A stretch of DNA of 64,000 nt, from positions 46,731,322 to 46,795,321 of the forward strand of contig NC_089782.1 of the NCBI RefSeq assembly GCF_040412425.1, given 5' to 3'. Position 1 is the first letter of the stretch. Each line of letters opens with the position of its first letter. The DNA comes from Macrobrachium rosenbergii (lineage: Eukaryota > Arthropoda > Malacostraca > Decapoda > Palaemonidae). A program made the position numbers and the translations under genes. The notes under the pieces were generated by a model. That model was given only the letters and a program-made list of their open reading frames with translations, was not told where the DNA came from and did not search any database. Shown one piece after another: positions 40,328 to 54,700 of the stretch.

Positions 40328-41296
40328 CATTCGTATTGCATCGGTTTTAATTCTGCATGCAATCCAAGAGCGGACTGTTGTTTTGTATGTCAGTAAACAT
40401 ATTCGCTACAGGATGTGTGCCCAGTCGATGAACCCCAGGCAGTATCACATTTGTTACAACGCTAGTTTATCCGTCATGTTGGGCGATATTGGGCCGTGTC
40501 AGTACTCAGTCAGGCGATCAGTATACGAATATGGTTCATGGCGTTTTCGGTCGAACTCTTATGATTATTTATCAATATGAAATCAGTATGGTTACTGCTG
40601 CCAACCCAACGTCCATTCTCAATATTCCTATGAGACGGTTTCGGCTTCCCTTCCCCATGAACGTATCAATTTCAACTCGTTCCTCGAGGTTGTTAAGCCC
40701 AATCACGAAATCTTGTCGGATAGGTCAGCCACGTGGATGACAATGTAGGAACAACATTCAACACAGTTACAACGGACAACAACATCGGACACAACTTTCA
40801 GGTCTGCAAGTTGCGTAAGGTTGTCGCATAGTAACGTTTTCGCAAAGTCTGACGCCGCCGTCTGTCCTCGGTCACGATTCCCGTTTTCTCCGCGTTCGGT
40901 AAAAGGACGCGTGTCGGATGTGTTTTTGCTAATGGCAAAAACTTTTCTAGTTTTTAGGAAGGAAACTTGACGTCATTCATTACTTGCTTTAGTGGTTTTA
41001 TAAGATGCTCGGAGTACCCGATTTGGCAACGTTCTTTTCTCTTCAGTACAAACAGGGCCTAAGCATTACCCTTTCAGACCCCGGTACTTGCATAAAAACT
41101 GGGCCCCTCCCGCACTCTTCCTCTTACCCCTGGGAGCCTTACACAATCACCTCCATCCCAGGCCTCACACAATTCAAAAGTGTCCAACTACGGGCTTAAA
41201 TTAAATATTAGGAATATATCAAACGCAATTAATTTACATAGTTTTATTACAAAAGTGGAAATACCAAAAATATAGTTGATCATCTGTTATTAAAAA

Positions 41297-41300
<4 letters not shown>
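40326..41300. other. No gene recognised
   Basis: Comparatively GC-balanced unique sequence with several short ORFs, none with a known motif. One of the longest stretches without repeats in the left 45 kb. Confidence 0.45.

Positions 41301-41368
<68 letters not shown>
41301..41368. repeat. (AAT)n microsatellite
   Basis: About 22 AAT units. Confidence 0.95.
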
Positions 41369-41702
41369 TTATATAACTTGCAAAGCAAATACACAACAAG
41401 AACTCAGCTGACTCATACATAAAGAATAACGCATCTCAAATCATGTTGTAAAGTTAACTCAATCAATAATACAGATATATACATTCAAATTTCCACAACA
41501 ATTGTGTAATAACATGGTACAGTATAAAACGTAATTTTTTGATAATTATGACACCTGAACACGAAACTAATATTTCAATCAGTACCATAATTTTTCAGGT
41601 TAAAAAGGATAATTCAAGAGTACTGGATGACTAGGCATGAAGGTTTTTCAAAATAATTTATCAAAGGAATCATGCTACGGTACAGTGACTTAATGTGAGA
41701 AC
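41369..41702. other. No gene recognised
   Basis: AT-rich; possibly the 3' untranslated part of the hAT element to its right. Confidence 0.45.
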
Positions 41703-42358
41703 ACCATTACAAAAGTTCCACCCTCCTTGCCTTCTTTTTAGCAAAATCATTTATAAGTGAGCAGTAATCTAAAGATCTGGCTAGTGCGCTCTCTATTGAA
41801 AATAGTGCCAAACATAACAGGCGCTCTTGTCCCATGGTCGCTCTTTTGAAAGATTTTATGTTGGACACTTTACTGAAACTGCGTTCAGCCTCAACGACTG
41901 TGACAGGCAATGTATAGAATATACAAAGTGCTATGCAAACTTCACTAAAGATTGGCTGGAGTTTCTTACTGTATATTTCATTCAGTGTTAAGAGGAGCTA
42001 GTTCTTTCTCTGAGTGGGGAAAAAACCTAAATATTTTCTTCAAATGCAACATTTCACTAACAAAATTATGAGACAGATCCAAAGAATACTTCTAAGCCAG
42101 GTATTCTGAGGCATCTTCAAGTTCAGCTTCGTTCAGAGAAACATACATGAGAATTGCCTTGAAAGTGTCACATATGCCCTTGACTGCCTTAAATCTCTGC
42201 TCCAGGTCAGTGACAATATAATCTAAAGTACAATAGAAAACATTAATCCTGAAATCTGATTCCTCAGCGGATTCTTTTGTTGACTTTATACCTTCATCCA
42301 GTACTTCATCATGAAATCTTTTACGTTTTGTCACTCTCTTCTCTGGAAACTTTGATTT
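41703..42358 (-). pseudogene. hAT-superfamily transposase remnant (C-terminal part)
   Basis: The minus-strand conceptual protein has KRFHDEVLDEGIKSTKESAE, then FRINVFYCTLDYIVTDLEQR. After a frame-broken stretch it reaches the hAT dimerisation signature VTVVEAERSFSKVSNIKSFK followed by RATMGQERLLCLALFSIE. The E-A-E/C-x-S-F-S...I-K...R-x-x-M-x-x-x-R-L-x-x-L-A-x-x-x-I pattern is typical of hAT transposases of the ZMYM/ZBED-associated type. Stops at about 42090 and 41910-41990 show it is dead. N-terminal BED finger and catalytic core are not visible upstream. Confidence 0.75.
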
Positions 42359-45045
<2,687 letters not shown>

Positions 45046-45222
45046 TTCCAGTTGATCACATCATTATTTTCACCAACATGAGTGAAAAAATTGCACTGTT
45101 GTCCGTTGCATATCTCATAAGTATTTTATATTGTCCTGTATTCTTTTCAATGATTTTCTAATTTGACCAGAGTAAAATTTGTCACATGGATTACACGGAA
45201 TTATAATATACACCCCTTGTAA
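45046..45222 (-). pseudogene. Penelope-like GIY-YIG remnant
   Basis: Minus-strand reading gives GVYIIIPCNPCDKFYSGQIR followed by KSLKRIQ. This parallels the GVYxIPCxxCxxxYxGxTxRSLxxRxxxH layout at 34.2 kb, then an in-frame stop and a HVGENNDVINWK-type stretch in a shifted frame. No RT part is seen. Confidence rests on the CxxC and spacing pattern. Confidence 0.55.
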
Positions 45223-45472
45223 GTCGTCGTAAAATATATAACCTAGATAGTTTGTCCTGATTTGATGACAAAGGTGTGAGCTCACCTGCAACGAAAACTA
45301 AGATTTGTTAAGGGCACAAATGCTTTTTCAGCCGTCTCTGTCTTCATTTGTACTGGCACTCCATCATATATTATGTAAATTTTTACCCCTGTGTATCAGT
45401 CCCTTCGAAGAATTCTTAAAAAAAAAAACTAAAGAAGAAACCAGTCTGGGCTTATACCAGGTGTTCGCTTGC

Positions 45473-45520
<48 letters not shown>

Positions 45521-45708
45521 ATGAACAATAATGAATGCTGCGGTGATTAAAAGCATGGCAAAAGAACCTCTGTTCGTCAAGTTAAAATTAAAAAGAGTGA
45601 ATAATCAAAAGCAAATTTTAATCAAAGGAAAGAAGAAGAAGAAGTGTTTGTTTATATTCATACGGAGTGCCGACAACCTGTCAATGTTGACTCATTAGAC
45701 CATTCAAA
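45223..45708. other. CEP76 upstream region
   Basis: Contains a short (TA)n run at 45476-45514 and (GAA)n-like sequence near 45630. A TGACTCA (AP-1-like) heptamer lies at 45688-45694, 15 bases before the start codon. No TATA box can be distinguished from the general AT-richness; transcription start unknown. Confidence 0.4.
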
Positions 45709-45774
45709 ATGTCAAGTGTAGAGCCAAAAGGACCAAGTTCACTAGAAGGAGCAATTAAAGCAGAAATTGAGAAG
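45709..45774 (+). CDS. CEP76: CEP76 exon 1 (start codon)
   Basis: Twenty-two codons from ATG (context AAAATGT), MSSVEPKGPSS then LEGAIKAEIEK, followed by donor GTGCGT. Phase 0. Short exon chosen because it supplies an in-frame Met with the same phase as the strongly supported exon 2; similarity to vertebrate N-termini is weak, so this exon is less certain than the rest. Confidence 0.7.
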
Positions 45775-48700
45775 GTGCGTAGCTTAGCATGCTGTGTAGA
45801 CTGTCAATGACGCTCTCTTGGCCAAAATTTAGGCTACCGGTACGTGAATTGTCCCATAACCTAGCCCAACTTACCTGAGTGTAACCCACCGTAGGCCGAC
45901 TGGAACGGGAGTTTTTATTTAAGATTATAACATATATACGAGAGGTTGTATTTCAGAAATGGGTAGCCTTGTTGTATGGTAGGTTTTGTTAATTTCTCGG
46001 CAGATACATAACCCAAATATTTTTCTGACCATTTAGGCTTAGCTCCATCATGGTTTATGTATTATGTTATGTTTTTTTTTTTTTTGTTCAAGCCACTTTT
46101 TGTTTTCCTCTATGCCTATCTTCATATAAGAAATGATATTATTTTACTTAAAACTATTAATACATTTTGGTCTTGCAAATATTTTAATATGTTTTTATGT
46201 ATGCTTTAAATATTTCTTTTTTTTTGCAGATGAATCCTTTTAAGCTAGAGATTGGGAACCTCACCCTTATATCCTACATTTGGGGGACCACAGTGTAAAA
46301 GCTTGTTTTTTGGATGAGGAGAAAACTCAAAATGAGTGAGATACAAAGCCATTAATCCCATTGATAGTTCTCATGTAGAATAAGAGAAGTTTTTGGAATG
46401 TTTTCAGACCAATATCATGCAGCAGGGGGTAAGGACATTTTACCCTAGGTTAGGTTAGGTTAGGTATGGTTGGTCAGGTCATTTCTTAGTGAAATGAACA
46501 TCAGAAGTTATGAAAGCACACATTAAAACATAGGGAAATGATATTTTTAATTCCAACAATAATAGTTTAAAGTAAAGTTTTACCTAAATAATTTTGGGGG
46601 AACTCCATAACTTGGAAAATTTCTACTTGATATGTGAGTTGTCTTTCAGAATTTACTTTCCTTTCTAGGCATCAGTAGCGTAAAGGCAGACATGTTAATC
46701 AGTGAAGGCTAAAGACAGATATTCATCAGTTAATATAATGGTAAAATGTTTCAAGATATGAAGCACAAGGATATATATAAAAGCTTAAAAATCCAAAATG
46801 GTACTTTATCAAACACTGTACTAAATATCAGTTACCTTAGGTATATACCTTTTAACTGAATTTTTTAAAGCTTCTAACAATGTTATGACAGTGATCTTTT
46901 AATCATTATTGCATCCAACTCCTCATAATGTATGGGGCCTCGTGAAATTCAACAACTCATGTCTTCCTGTGCTTCATATTCCATAACTCTCCACTTACCT
47001 CTTGCCTTCCATCTCGTAGTTGTCATCCAAGAAGGTCTGGGTCATGCAGCACTTCTTGTACCTATAGGAGCCCAGCTGACTATAACAAATAGTATTCTCC
47101 CAGGGGTTGTGCAAAGGACATGGCCAGGCCATTTCCATCTCCCTTTCATCATTATCTCAGAAATGTATGAATATTGTAATGTGAACCGTAATTTACTTGG
47201 AATGTGTAAGTAATCTCTGACAGGAAGGTTGCCAAGGAACTTATCGTGATCTGTCTTAAAGTAGAAATTCATCAGACTTATTTTTTGGGTTTGTTTTTCT
47301 ATGTTGTATTTTAATGTACAGTGATGAGTATTTATTTTTCAGGAGAATGTAAGGACAGCTATTGACCAGGTAATTCGAGAAGTAATTTCACAAGATAATG
47401 GAAGCTTAACATCTGTTGATCCTGAATTGATTGTATCTTGCCTTTTGGATACAGAAACAATTCAGTCATTATTGCAAAGAGTTTCTACAACCTCTAGAAC
47501 AAAATTGCCCACTCAACTATCAGCTGTTGAACTACCAGCAAAAATCCAAGGTTTGTATTCATTTAGACAGTATAGTATTTGTTTAATACAGTATCAGTGT
47601 GACAGCAAAGGGCCAGTTATAACTTGAAGTTTTTCTTACAAGTTTGCATTTTGTGTATTTTCTCATTGTTCAGTTGTAGTTACTTGATATTGAGATTAAT
47701 ATTATTGCTGATTTGCTGTGAATCTCCTAGTTGTTGCTTGTTTCACTGTATTTAAGTTGTACAATATTCTGTATTCCTTATACTCATGAAACATAAAGGT
47801 CATTATTTTTGTTATTCCATATATTTGCAGTAAATTTAGAGGTATGCTTTCTGTTTTGGTTGGTCAGTAGTGTAGGGAAAAGTTGTTATAGAACAGCAAT
47901 TTTTTTAATATTATTACAGAAAAAATCTTACCTGGGAGAAGATATCTGTATGTGAAAGTGAAAGGTGGCAGAGCTTTTGTGGATCATGTGAGAGAAGAAA
48001 CTGTGAAATACAGAACTGAAAACCAAAGTTCATTGTTTATTCACTTATCCCTTGATGGTCAAAGGTAAGTTAGAGTACATGTAAATTTTAATGGAGGCTT
48101 TTGTTATATTAAAAGATATTTTCATCAGTTAATAGTTTAATGTTTACACAGCTAAATATTCAAATGCTGTGCAAATCTTTATGGATGAGGTCGAGAAGTG
48201 GATTTAGATTTGTTGTTTAGTATGTTTTGTAATGCCCTTGAAATGATACTCAGGTATTTTTGCAGCATCCCTTGGCCTCCCTAGATGAATTATTTTCTGT
48301 CTTATACTTTTCATCTGATCTCTGGAATCTTTTCTCACTGGGCTGTTCAACTTTAACTGTATCAAACTCCAATTTTCTTATAATTTAAGAATGGATTCTT
48401 TTGTGCCAGCTCTTTGAGAGTCTAAATGTGACCAAGTAGTCTAAAAGATTAATTTTGATAATATGAACGTCTGATAAAGTATGAGGGACTATTGAATGTG
48501 TGACTTAAGCTTCCTATTTAAACTTGTTGGCATGGGGTACATTGTGACTCAATATGCTCCTTGCTATCCATCTCCCTCAGGCTTTGTCACTGGCTGTGAC
48601 AACATCTTAGCTCTGTGCCTGTTTCTCTGATTGAGCCTTTATCATGTAATCTATGTTTTTATATAAGTGACTTACCAAGTTATTACATAGCTACAAGCTT

Positions 48701-51700
48701 CCTACTACAGCAGTCTAAAAATTCAAATTTCGCGGTGGGGCTACCATCACTTGTGTAGGTGACCAGGCCCCCCCCCCTGCCCCCTACATACTGGACTGAC
48801 ATGTACAACTCAGCAAAGAGCTTCAATTCATTTTCTGCTGGCTCCTGATCAACATCGGTGGTTTGGTGCAGTCATTCATCTTTTTTGGATTTTTGTTTCC
48901 AGTCTCTTTGGTGAAGTACTCAGATTTCTTGTTTCGGTCTTGTGCCAAAGGCTTTGTTATTAGTTATATTGTTAGCTGTGGTTAACTGTATACAAATTAT
49001 TCAGGATGTCAGACTCTAGTTCTTCTAGTGTTCGGTATTGCTCCGAAGGATGTAAGACTAGGTTAGTTAAGATTGCTTATGACCCTCACACTAAATATGT
49101 TAAATGTAGGGGGGCAGGACTGTAATAAAGATCTTACTTGTTCTGAGTGTTGGGGTTGGGATGATCAAAAATGGAAAGTGTTGAAATCTCACTTAGTTAA
49201 GTTAGAGAGGGATAGGAAGAGGAAGGTTGCCCTTAGAGCCAAAAATAGGACTAGTGTTGAACCTGTTCCTTCTCCTTCTGCAGCAGAAGATATCGTTATC
49301 TCTTCACCTCAAATTCCTGCTTTGTCTCCCATCCTCAACCCTCCCACCTCTTTGTCTCATACTCCTTTACCAAGTTACCATGCTTCCAATCTTGATGCCA
49401 TTGCCAGCCCCAAATCTAGGTGTGACAAGAAATTTGAGTTCCTAGTCAACACGGTTATGGAGTTGGGTGTTTCTTTTAAAGCTTTTGTAGAGAAGGCTTT
49501 CAGTGTCCCCAGTGTCAGTGCAAGTGCAGTGCAAAGTGACAGTGTTGTGCATGTTGAGGAGGTGGCTGCCCGTCCCACCAGCGCTCCTAGACAAAGGTCC
49601 CTGTCCCACTACCCCGCACCAGGGAGATGACATACCAGAGGTCCAAAGGAGGCTGGTGGGGTTTGCCCACAGGTAGTCGCCCCCTCTGCCGAACCTGTTG
49701 CCGTTCCCAGGCGTCAGCAGAGCGCTTCTCTTCAGCAAAGATCGTGTTCTCCTCGCCCAATCTTGACCAACTCGTCAGGAATCCTTTTAAAGTCCTGGAG
49801 ATCTTTAGCTTCTTTGACTGGACAGTGGGAGTTTTAGCGAGAAAGATTGAAGACTGCCCAGGGCTAGCAGAAGATTTTGCTGGCGAATGGTTAGGTGTTT
49901 TATCCTGTGCCGACAAGGCAGTCAGGGATGGTTCTGCTGAGCTTGCCTCCCTTTTCTCAGTGGGGATTTTAAAGAAACAGGACCTGTGGTGCTCTTTTTC
50001 CACGAAGGGGGTAACCGCAACTAAAAAGTTGGCTCTTTTATTCTCTCCCCAGACAAGACACACTTCTTCCCTCAGGATACAGTCAGGGAGGTTTTGTCAG
50101 CACTGCAGAAGAAATCTATGACGGACCTCTTAGCCCAGTCCACCAAATGCCCGAAGGAGACTCCTTCTTTAGTTCCCAAGTCTTTCTCGCCTTTGCAGTC
50201 TCATCCCTTTCATGGAGGGAGATCAAGACCCCAGTCTAGACCTCAGACAAACCTTCATCCCCCATTGAGGTCCATCAAGAAAACAAGTTTCAAGCCTGCC
50301 GCCAAGAAGTGAGAATTTTTTCCTTCGCGCCCCTGTTGGAGCCAGGCTACATCTCTTCTGGGAGGAATGGAGCCGCACAGGGGTGGAACCTTTGGTTGTC
50401 CAAGTTCTGGAGAGAGACTACTCCATTCCTTTCAAAGAAAGGCCTCCTTTGGCCAAGTCACTGATCACCTTAACGGCTTTCTTGGCAGGGCCCAAGCAGT
50501 TTTTGGCTCTTTCTCAAGATGTCGAGTCCCATATTCGAAAAGGGGCAGTAGGGGAGGTAATGGACAAAACGTCGGAGGGTTTTTACAACCGATTCTATGT
50601 AGTCCCCAAGTCATTGGGGGCTGGAGGCCCATTCTGCACGTCAGTTCCTTGAACTCAGTCGTTGTGAAAATGAAGTTTCTTATGGAGATGAACTGCTCAG
50701 TCATGTCCTCTTTCCATCAGGGCGACTGGATGGTCACCCTGGACATGCAGGATGTATATTTTCACGTCCCAATCCACCCAGACTCCAGAAAATTTCTGAG
50801 GTTCGTCTTTTGGGGCAAAGTTCTCCAATTTCTTGCCCTTTGCTGCGGTCTGTCCATGGTCCCACAGGTCTTCACTCGGATCCTTGCTCCTCTTGCCAAA
50901 AGGCTTCATCTTCTCAGGATCAACGTATCCCTCTACTTGGATGATTGGCTTCTCCGCTCCAATTTGGAGAGCAGTGCGCAGAGGACTTGAAGAAAACTCT
51001 TCGCCTAACACAGGAGTGAGGCATTTTAATCAAACCTCAAAAGTCACAGATGACCCTGATGCAGAGGATTCCCTATTTGGGGATGATTCTGGACTCGAGC
51101 TTTTCGGGGTTTTCTCTGTTCAAGAATTTCTCTCTCAGGACCTGGTCAGCAGTCCAATGGACGAGTCTCCTGGGCAAACTGGCCTCAGTGGAACAGTTTT
51201 TGAAGTTGGGCAGATCACATGAGGCCCCTGCAATTTTATCTGATGGCAAAATGGTGCAGGAAGACCCAGTCAGACTTCTTCGTCTTCCTGATCTCGTCGG
51301 AGATCAAGGAGGATCTTTGATGGTGGTTGTCAGAAGAGCGAAGCGACTTCAGGTAGGGATTTCTCTTCTTCCTCCGAACCCCAGCCTAGAATTTTATTCC
51401 GATGCCTCCGATTTAGGTTAGGGAGCCCTGCTGGAGAGTCGAAGAGTCTCAGGGACATGGACAATGGAGCAGAAGTCCATGCGCATAAACGTCAAAGAGC
51501 TGAGGCTATTCACCTGGGTCTTCAAGCCTTCTCTCCACTAGTGACAGGCAAGATAGTAGCAGTTTTCACTGACAACATCACAGCTTTACCCTATGTCCAC
51601 AAGCAGCGAGGCACTCATTCCTTCACTCTTTGCGAGGCAGCGAAGGACCTTCTTCTGGTGGCCAAGCAGAATCAAGTCACGATCAGTTCTGGATATGTCC

Positions 51701-54700
51701 AGGGGGGAGACTGAACATCCTGGCAGACTAATTAAGCCGTTGTCATCAGATCCTGCCAACGGAGTGGACTTTAGACCCCCTAGTTTGTCTCGATCTATGG
51801 AAGCGTTGGGGCAAACCTTCCATAGACCTCTTCATGACATCGAGGAACCACCGTCTTGCTCTCTTCTGCTCCCCAGGTCTGGACCCTCTAGCATGGGCGA
51901 TGGATGCCATGCTTTTAGGTTGGAGAGGCCTGGGCGTGTATGCTTTCCCCCCTTTTGGGTTGATTAGGGTGGTGATCAACAAGTTTTCATCTCATCTGAA
52001 CATCACGATGACTTGTGTGGCACTGTTCTGGCCCAGAAAGGAGTGCTTCCACAAAAACAGTCGCTGCTCAAACAGCCCCACTTCAACAGGTTCCATCAAG
52101 GGTTGTCTGCTCTGGCCCTGACAGGGTTCTGACCGTCAAGAGCCTTGTCAGAGCAAAAGGCTTTTCACGGCAAGCTGCAGAAGCTATAGGCAGTCCCTAG
52201 TTATCAGTGTGAGTTCTGTTCTGACGGCATGATGATAGCCGAAAATCAGCGATTTTCGGTTATTGGTGCCAAAACCCAATTATCAGTGGTGATAAGCGGA
52301 AATCGGCGATTTTTGGTGCTGAAAACTCCTGATTTTCATCGCTAGACAAGCACCGTAAAACCAGATCGCCGATAACCGAGCCTGTTGATAACCAGGGACT
52401 GCCTGTATTGCTAGATGAAGGGAGCTGCTTCTAGCAAGCTCTATCAGTCCAAATGGACAATTTTCAGAAGATGGTGCAGCTGCAATCATGTCTCATCTTC
52501 TGAAATGACTATAAGCCAGATCGCCGACTTTCTCCTTTACCTCAGGACCTCTAGGAAGCTGTTGCCCTCTACTATTAAGGGATACAGGTCAATGCTTAGT
52601 TCAGTTTTTAAGCATAGAGGTTTGGACCTTCTTCCAATCAAAATGTCAGTGACCTCATCAGATCTTTTTGAGACTTCCAAGCAACAGGAACGTGTTGCAG
52701 TGTCTTGGAATCTAGACGTGCTTTTGAAGTGGCTCGCAAACTCCTCCATTGAGCCCCTTCACTCAGGTTCTCTCAAGAACCTCACTGAAAAGATTCTCTT
52801 TCTAGTGATGTTGGCTACCGCCAAACGCATCGGTGAACTCCAAGCCATAGACAAGAGAGTTGGGTTCTCGCAAGGGGATGCTATCTGCTCTCTTTCCCTT
52901 GGTTTCCTCACCAAGAATGACAATGTCTCCAATCCCTGGCCCTGCTCATTTGCCATTAAGAATTTAATGGACATTCTTTGATCGGAGGAGGATGACAGAC
53001 TACTTTGTCCCATGAGAGCTTTGAGGTATTACCTCCACAGGGCAGAGAAGATCAGAGGACCCTCAAACAATCTCTGGTGCTCTGTGAGGAACCCTTCACA
53101 TCCCCTTTCGAAAAATGCCCTGTCATTCTTTCTGAGAAGCTTAATTACTGAGGCACATTCTCAGATTCAAGAAGATATCTTACCATCTTTTCGGATAAAG
53201 GCTCACGAGGTTCAAGCTCTCACCACATATCTAGCTTTTCGACATAATATGTCTCTAGCAGCTATCTTGCAATCAACCTTTTGGAGGTCCGAGTCAGTCT
53301 TCACCTCGCATTACCTCAAGGACTTCAAAACTGATTTCGAAAATAGTAAGCAGACCTTTATCCGTGGCTGGTATGGTGTTGGGAAAGGAAGCATATGGGG
53401 CTCTCTGTCCCCCTAGTGTCCTCTCGCCTTCTCATAAGGTGTTAAGTTTAAGGGAAGTCTGGGGGTACATTGTACCTGGAGTACCCACCAGTTTTTAGTG
53501 ATCGGGGTGTGGGTTTTCATTCCACTGTAGGTGACAGCGTTGTTTTTTATTCTCGTCTTTGCCCAGGGCAAGGGTACCCTTTTTTAATCTTTTTCAGCCA
53601 TTGGTGAACTTCCATGGCTGCAAAGTACCCACTGAAGTGGAGGTGATTCTGGCCATACTGCCATGGCCTCCACAGGTTAAGATGAGCACTGACCAGAGGC
53701 AGTACCCGCCTGCAGTAGCTTTCTTACCAGGTAAGGTACAACAAGCATTATAATGATGCCAGCAACTTTTCTATTTCAGTCTTTACTTTATGATTTGGAG
53801 TAGATCATGCCCATGTCACCCACATCCTTTCAATGTGGAATCAGCTATGTAATTACTTGGTAAGTCACTTATATAAAAATGATATTTTTATGATGGAATA
53901 AAGTTTTATATATACTTATCAAGTAATTACATAATCGGAGCCCTCCCTCCTCCCCTCATATGGACATCAGGGCTAAAACAACGTGAAGCTCTTTGCTGAG
54001 TTGTACTTGTCAGTCCCCGAATTTGGGCGGTACCTGGTCACCTACACAAGTGATGGTAGTGCCACCACGAAATTTTAATTTTTAGACTGCCATGGTAGGA
54101 AGCTTCTAGCTATGTAATTACTTGGTAAGTATATATAAAACTTTACTTTATCATAAAAATGTCATGTTTGTGTTCTTTGTCTTGTGACAATGTTTGATTT
54201 TAGTAGATCATTTGTGAATTATTGCTCAGTTTTTGCATTATATCTCAGCAAGTGATAAACCTTGTAAGCATTAAAATATTTGTCAACAGTTAGCTCATAT
54301 TAAGGAAATAGATGCAGATCAGATTGTATCTAGGATGCATAATTGACTTCAAGTAAAGAAGCAAACAGTGAGTGATGTAAAACAAACCAGTGGAAAATTA
54401 TGTGGTTTCTCAAAAGCTATGGTGTGGATGGTTCTTAAGAGGTTACAGCTATTTGAAAATACAAAGCTTTTATCACAGTATGGTTGAGAAATACATTATG
54501 ATAATACTGTTTGTGATTGTTTTGTACAATAGCAAGCAACAAGGATTTTTTGGAGGGGCATTAGATTTGAAAATGGCTGAGCAAAGTTTGCAGAGAAAAT
54601 GAAAACTTAAAATTTTTATGCTTCAGGTGGGTGATTGTTGAGATGCCACAAACTACATTGCATTATGGACAAGTTAGTTGGTGAGGCAGGTACACTGAAG

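Larger units (their letters stand above)
45775..47342. other. CEP76 intron 1
   Basis: 1,568 bp. Contains a (TAGGT)4 run at 46446-46465 and a decayed LINE segment at 46930-47215. Ends TTATTTTTCAG. Confidence 0.75.
48654..54161 (+). mobile_element. DIRS-type tyrosine-recombinase retrotransposon, complete in structure, mutated
   Basis: Boundaries are set by inverted terminal repeats (48654-48828 and 53981-54161; for example TAAGTGACTTACCAAGTTAT on the left, and shared CACTTGTGTAGGTGACCAGG, whose complement is at the right). An internal complementary region (53842-53934) has one half that is the complement of the left end and another that is the complement of the right end. Coding order is gag-like, RT, RNase H, methyltransferase-like region, tyrosine recombinase, all on plus. 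No integrase, no target duplication expected. Frameshifts, stops and a nested MITE make it defective. DIRS1-like elements are known from decapods. It lies in the same orientation as CEP76 inside intron 3. Confidence 0.9.

Noticed and set aside
46932..47213. Plus-strand 93-codon ORF as an extra CEP76 exon
   Set aside because: It is the antisense of a LINE remnant, and exon 1 to exon 2 joins in phase without it.
49073..49630. Independent host gene with a Cys/Trp motif
   Set aside because: It lies within the DIRS inverted repeats, ahead of RT, and continues the 49006 frame through a one-base shift at a G run, so it is the element's gag-like ORF.
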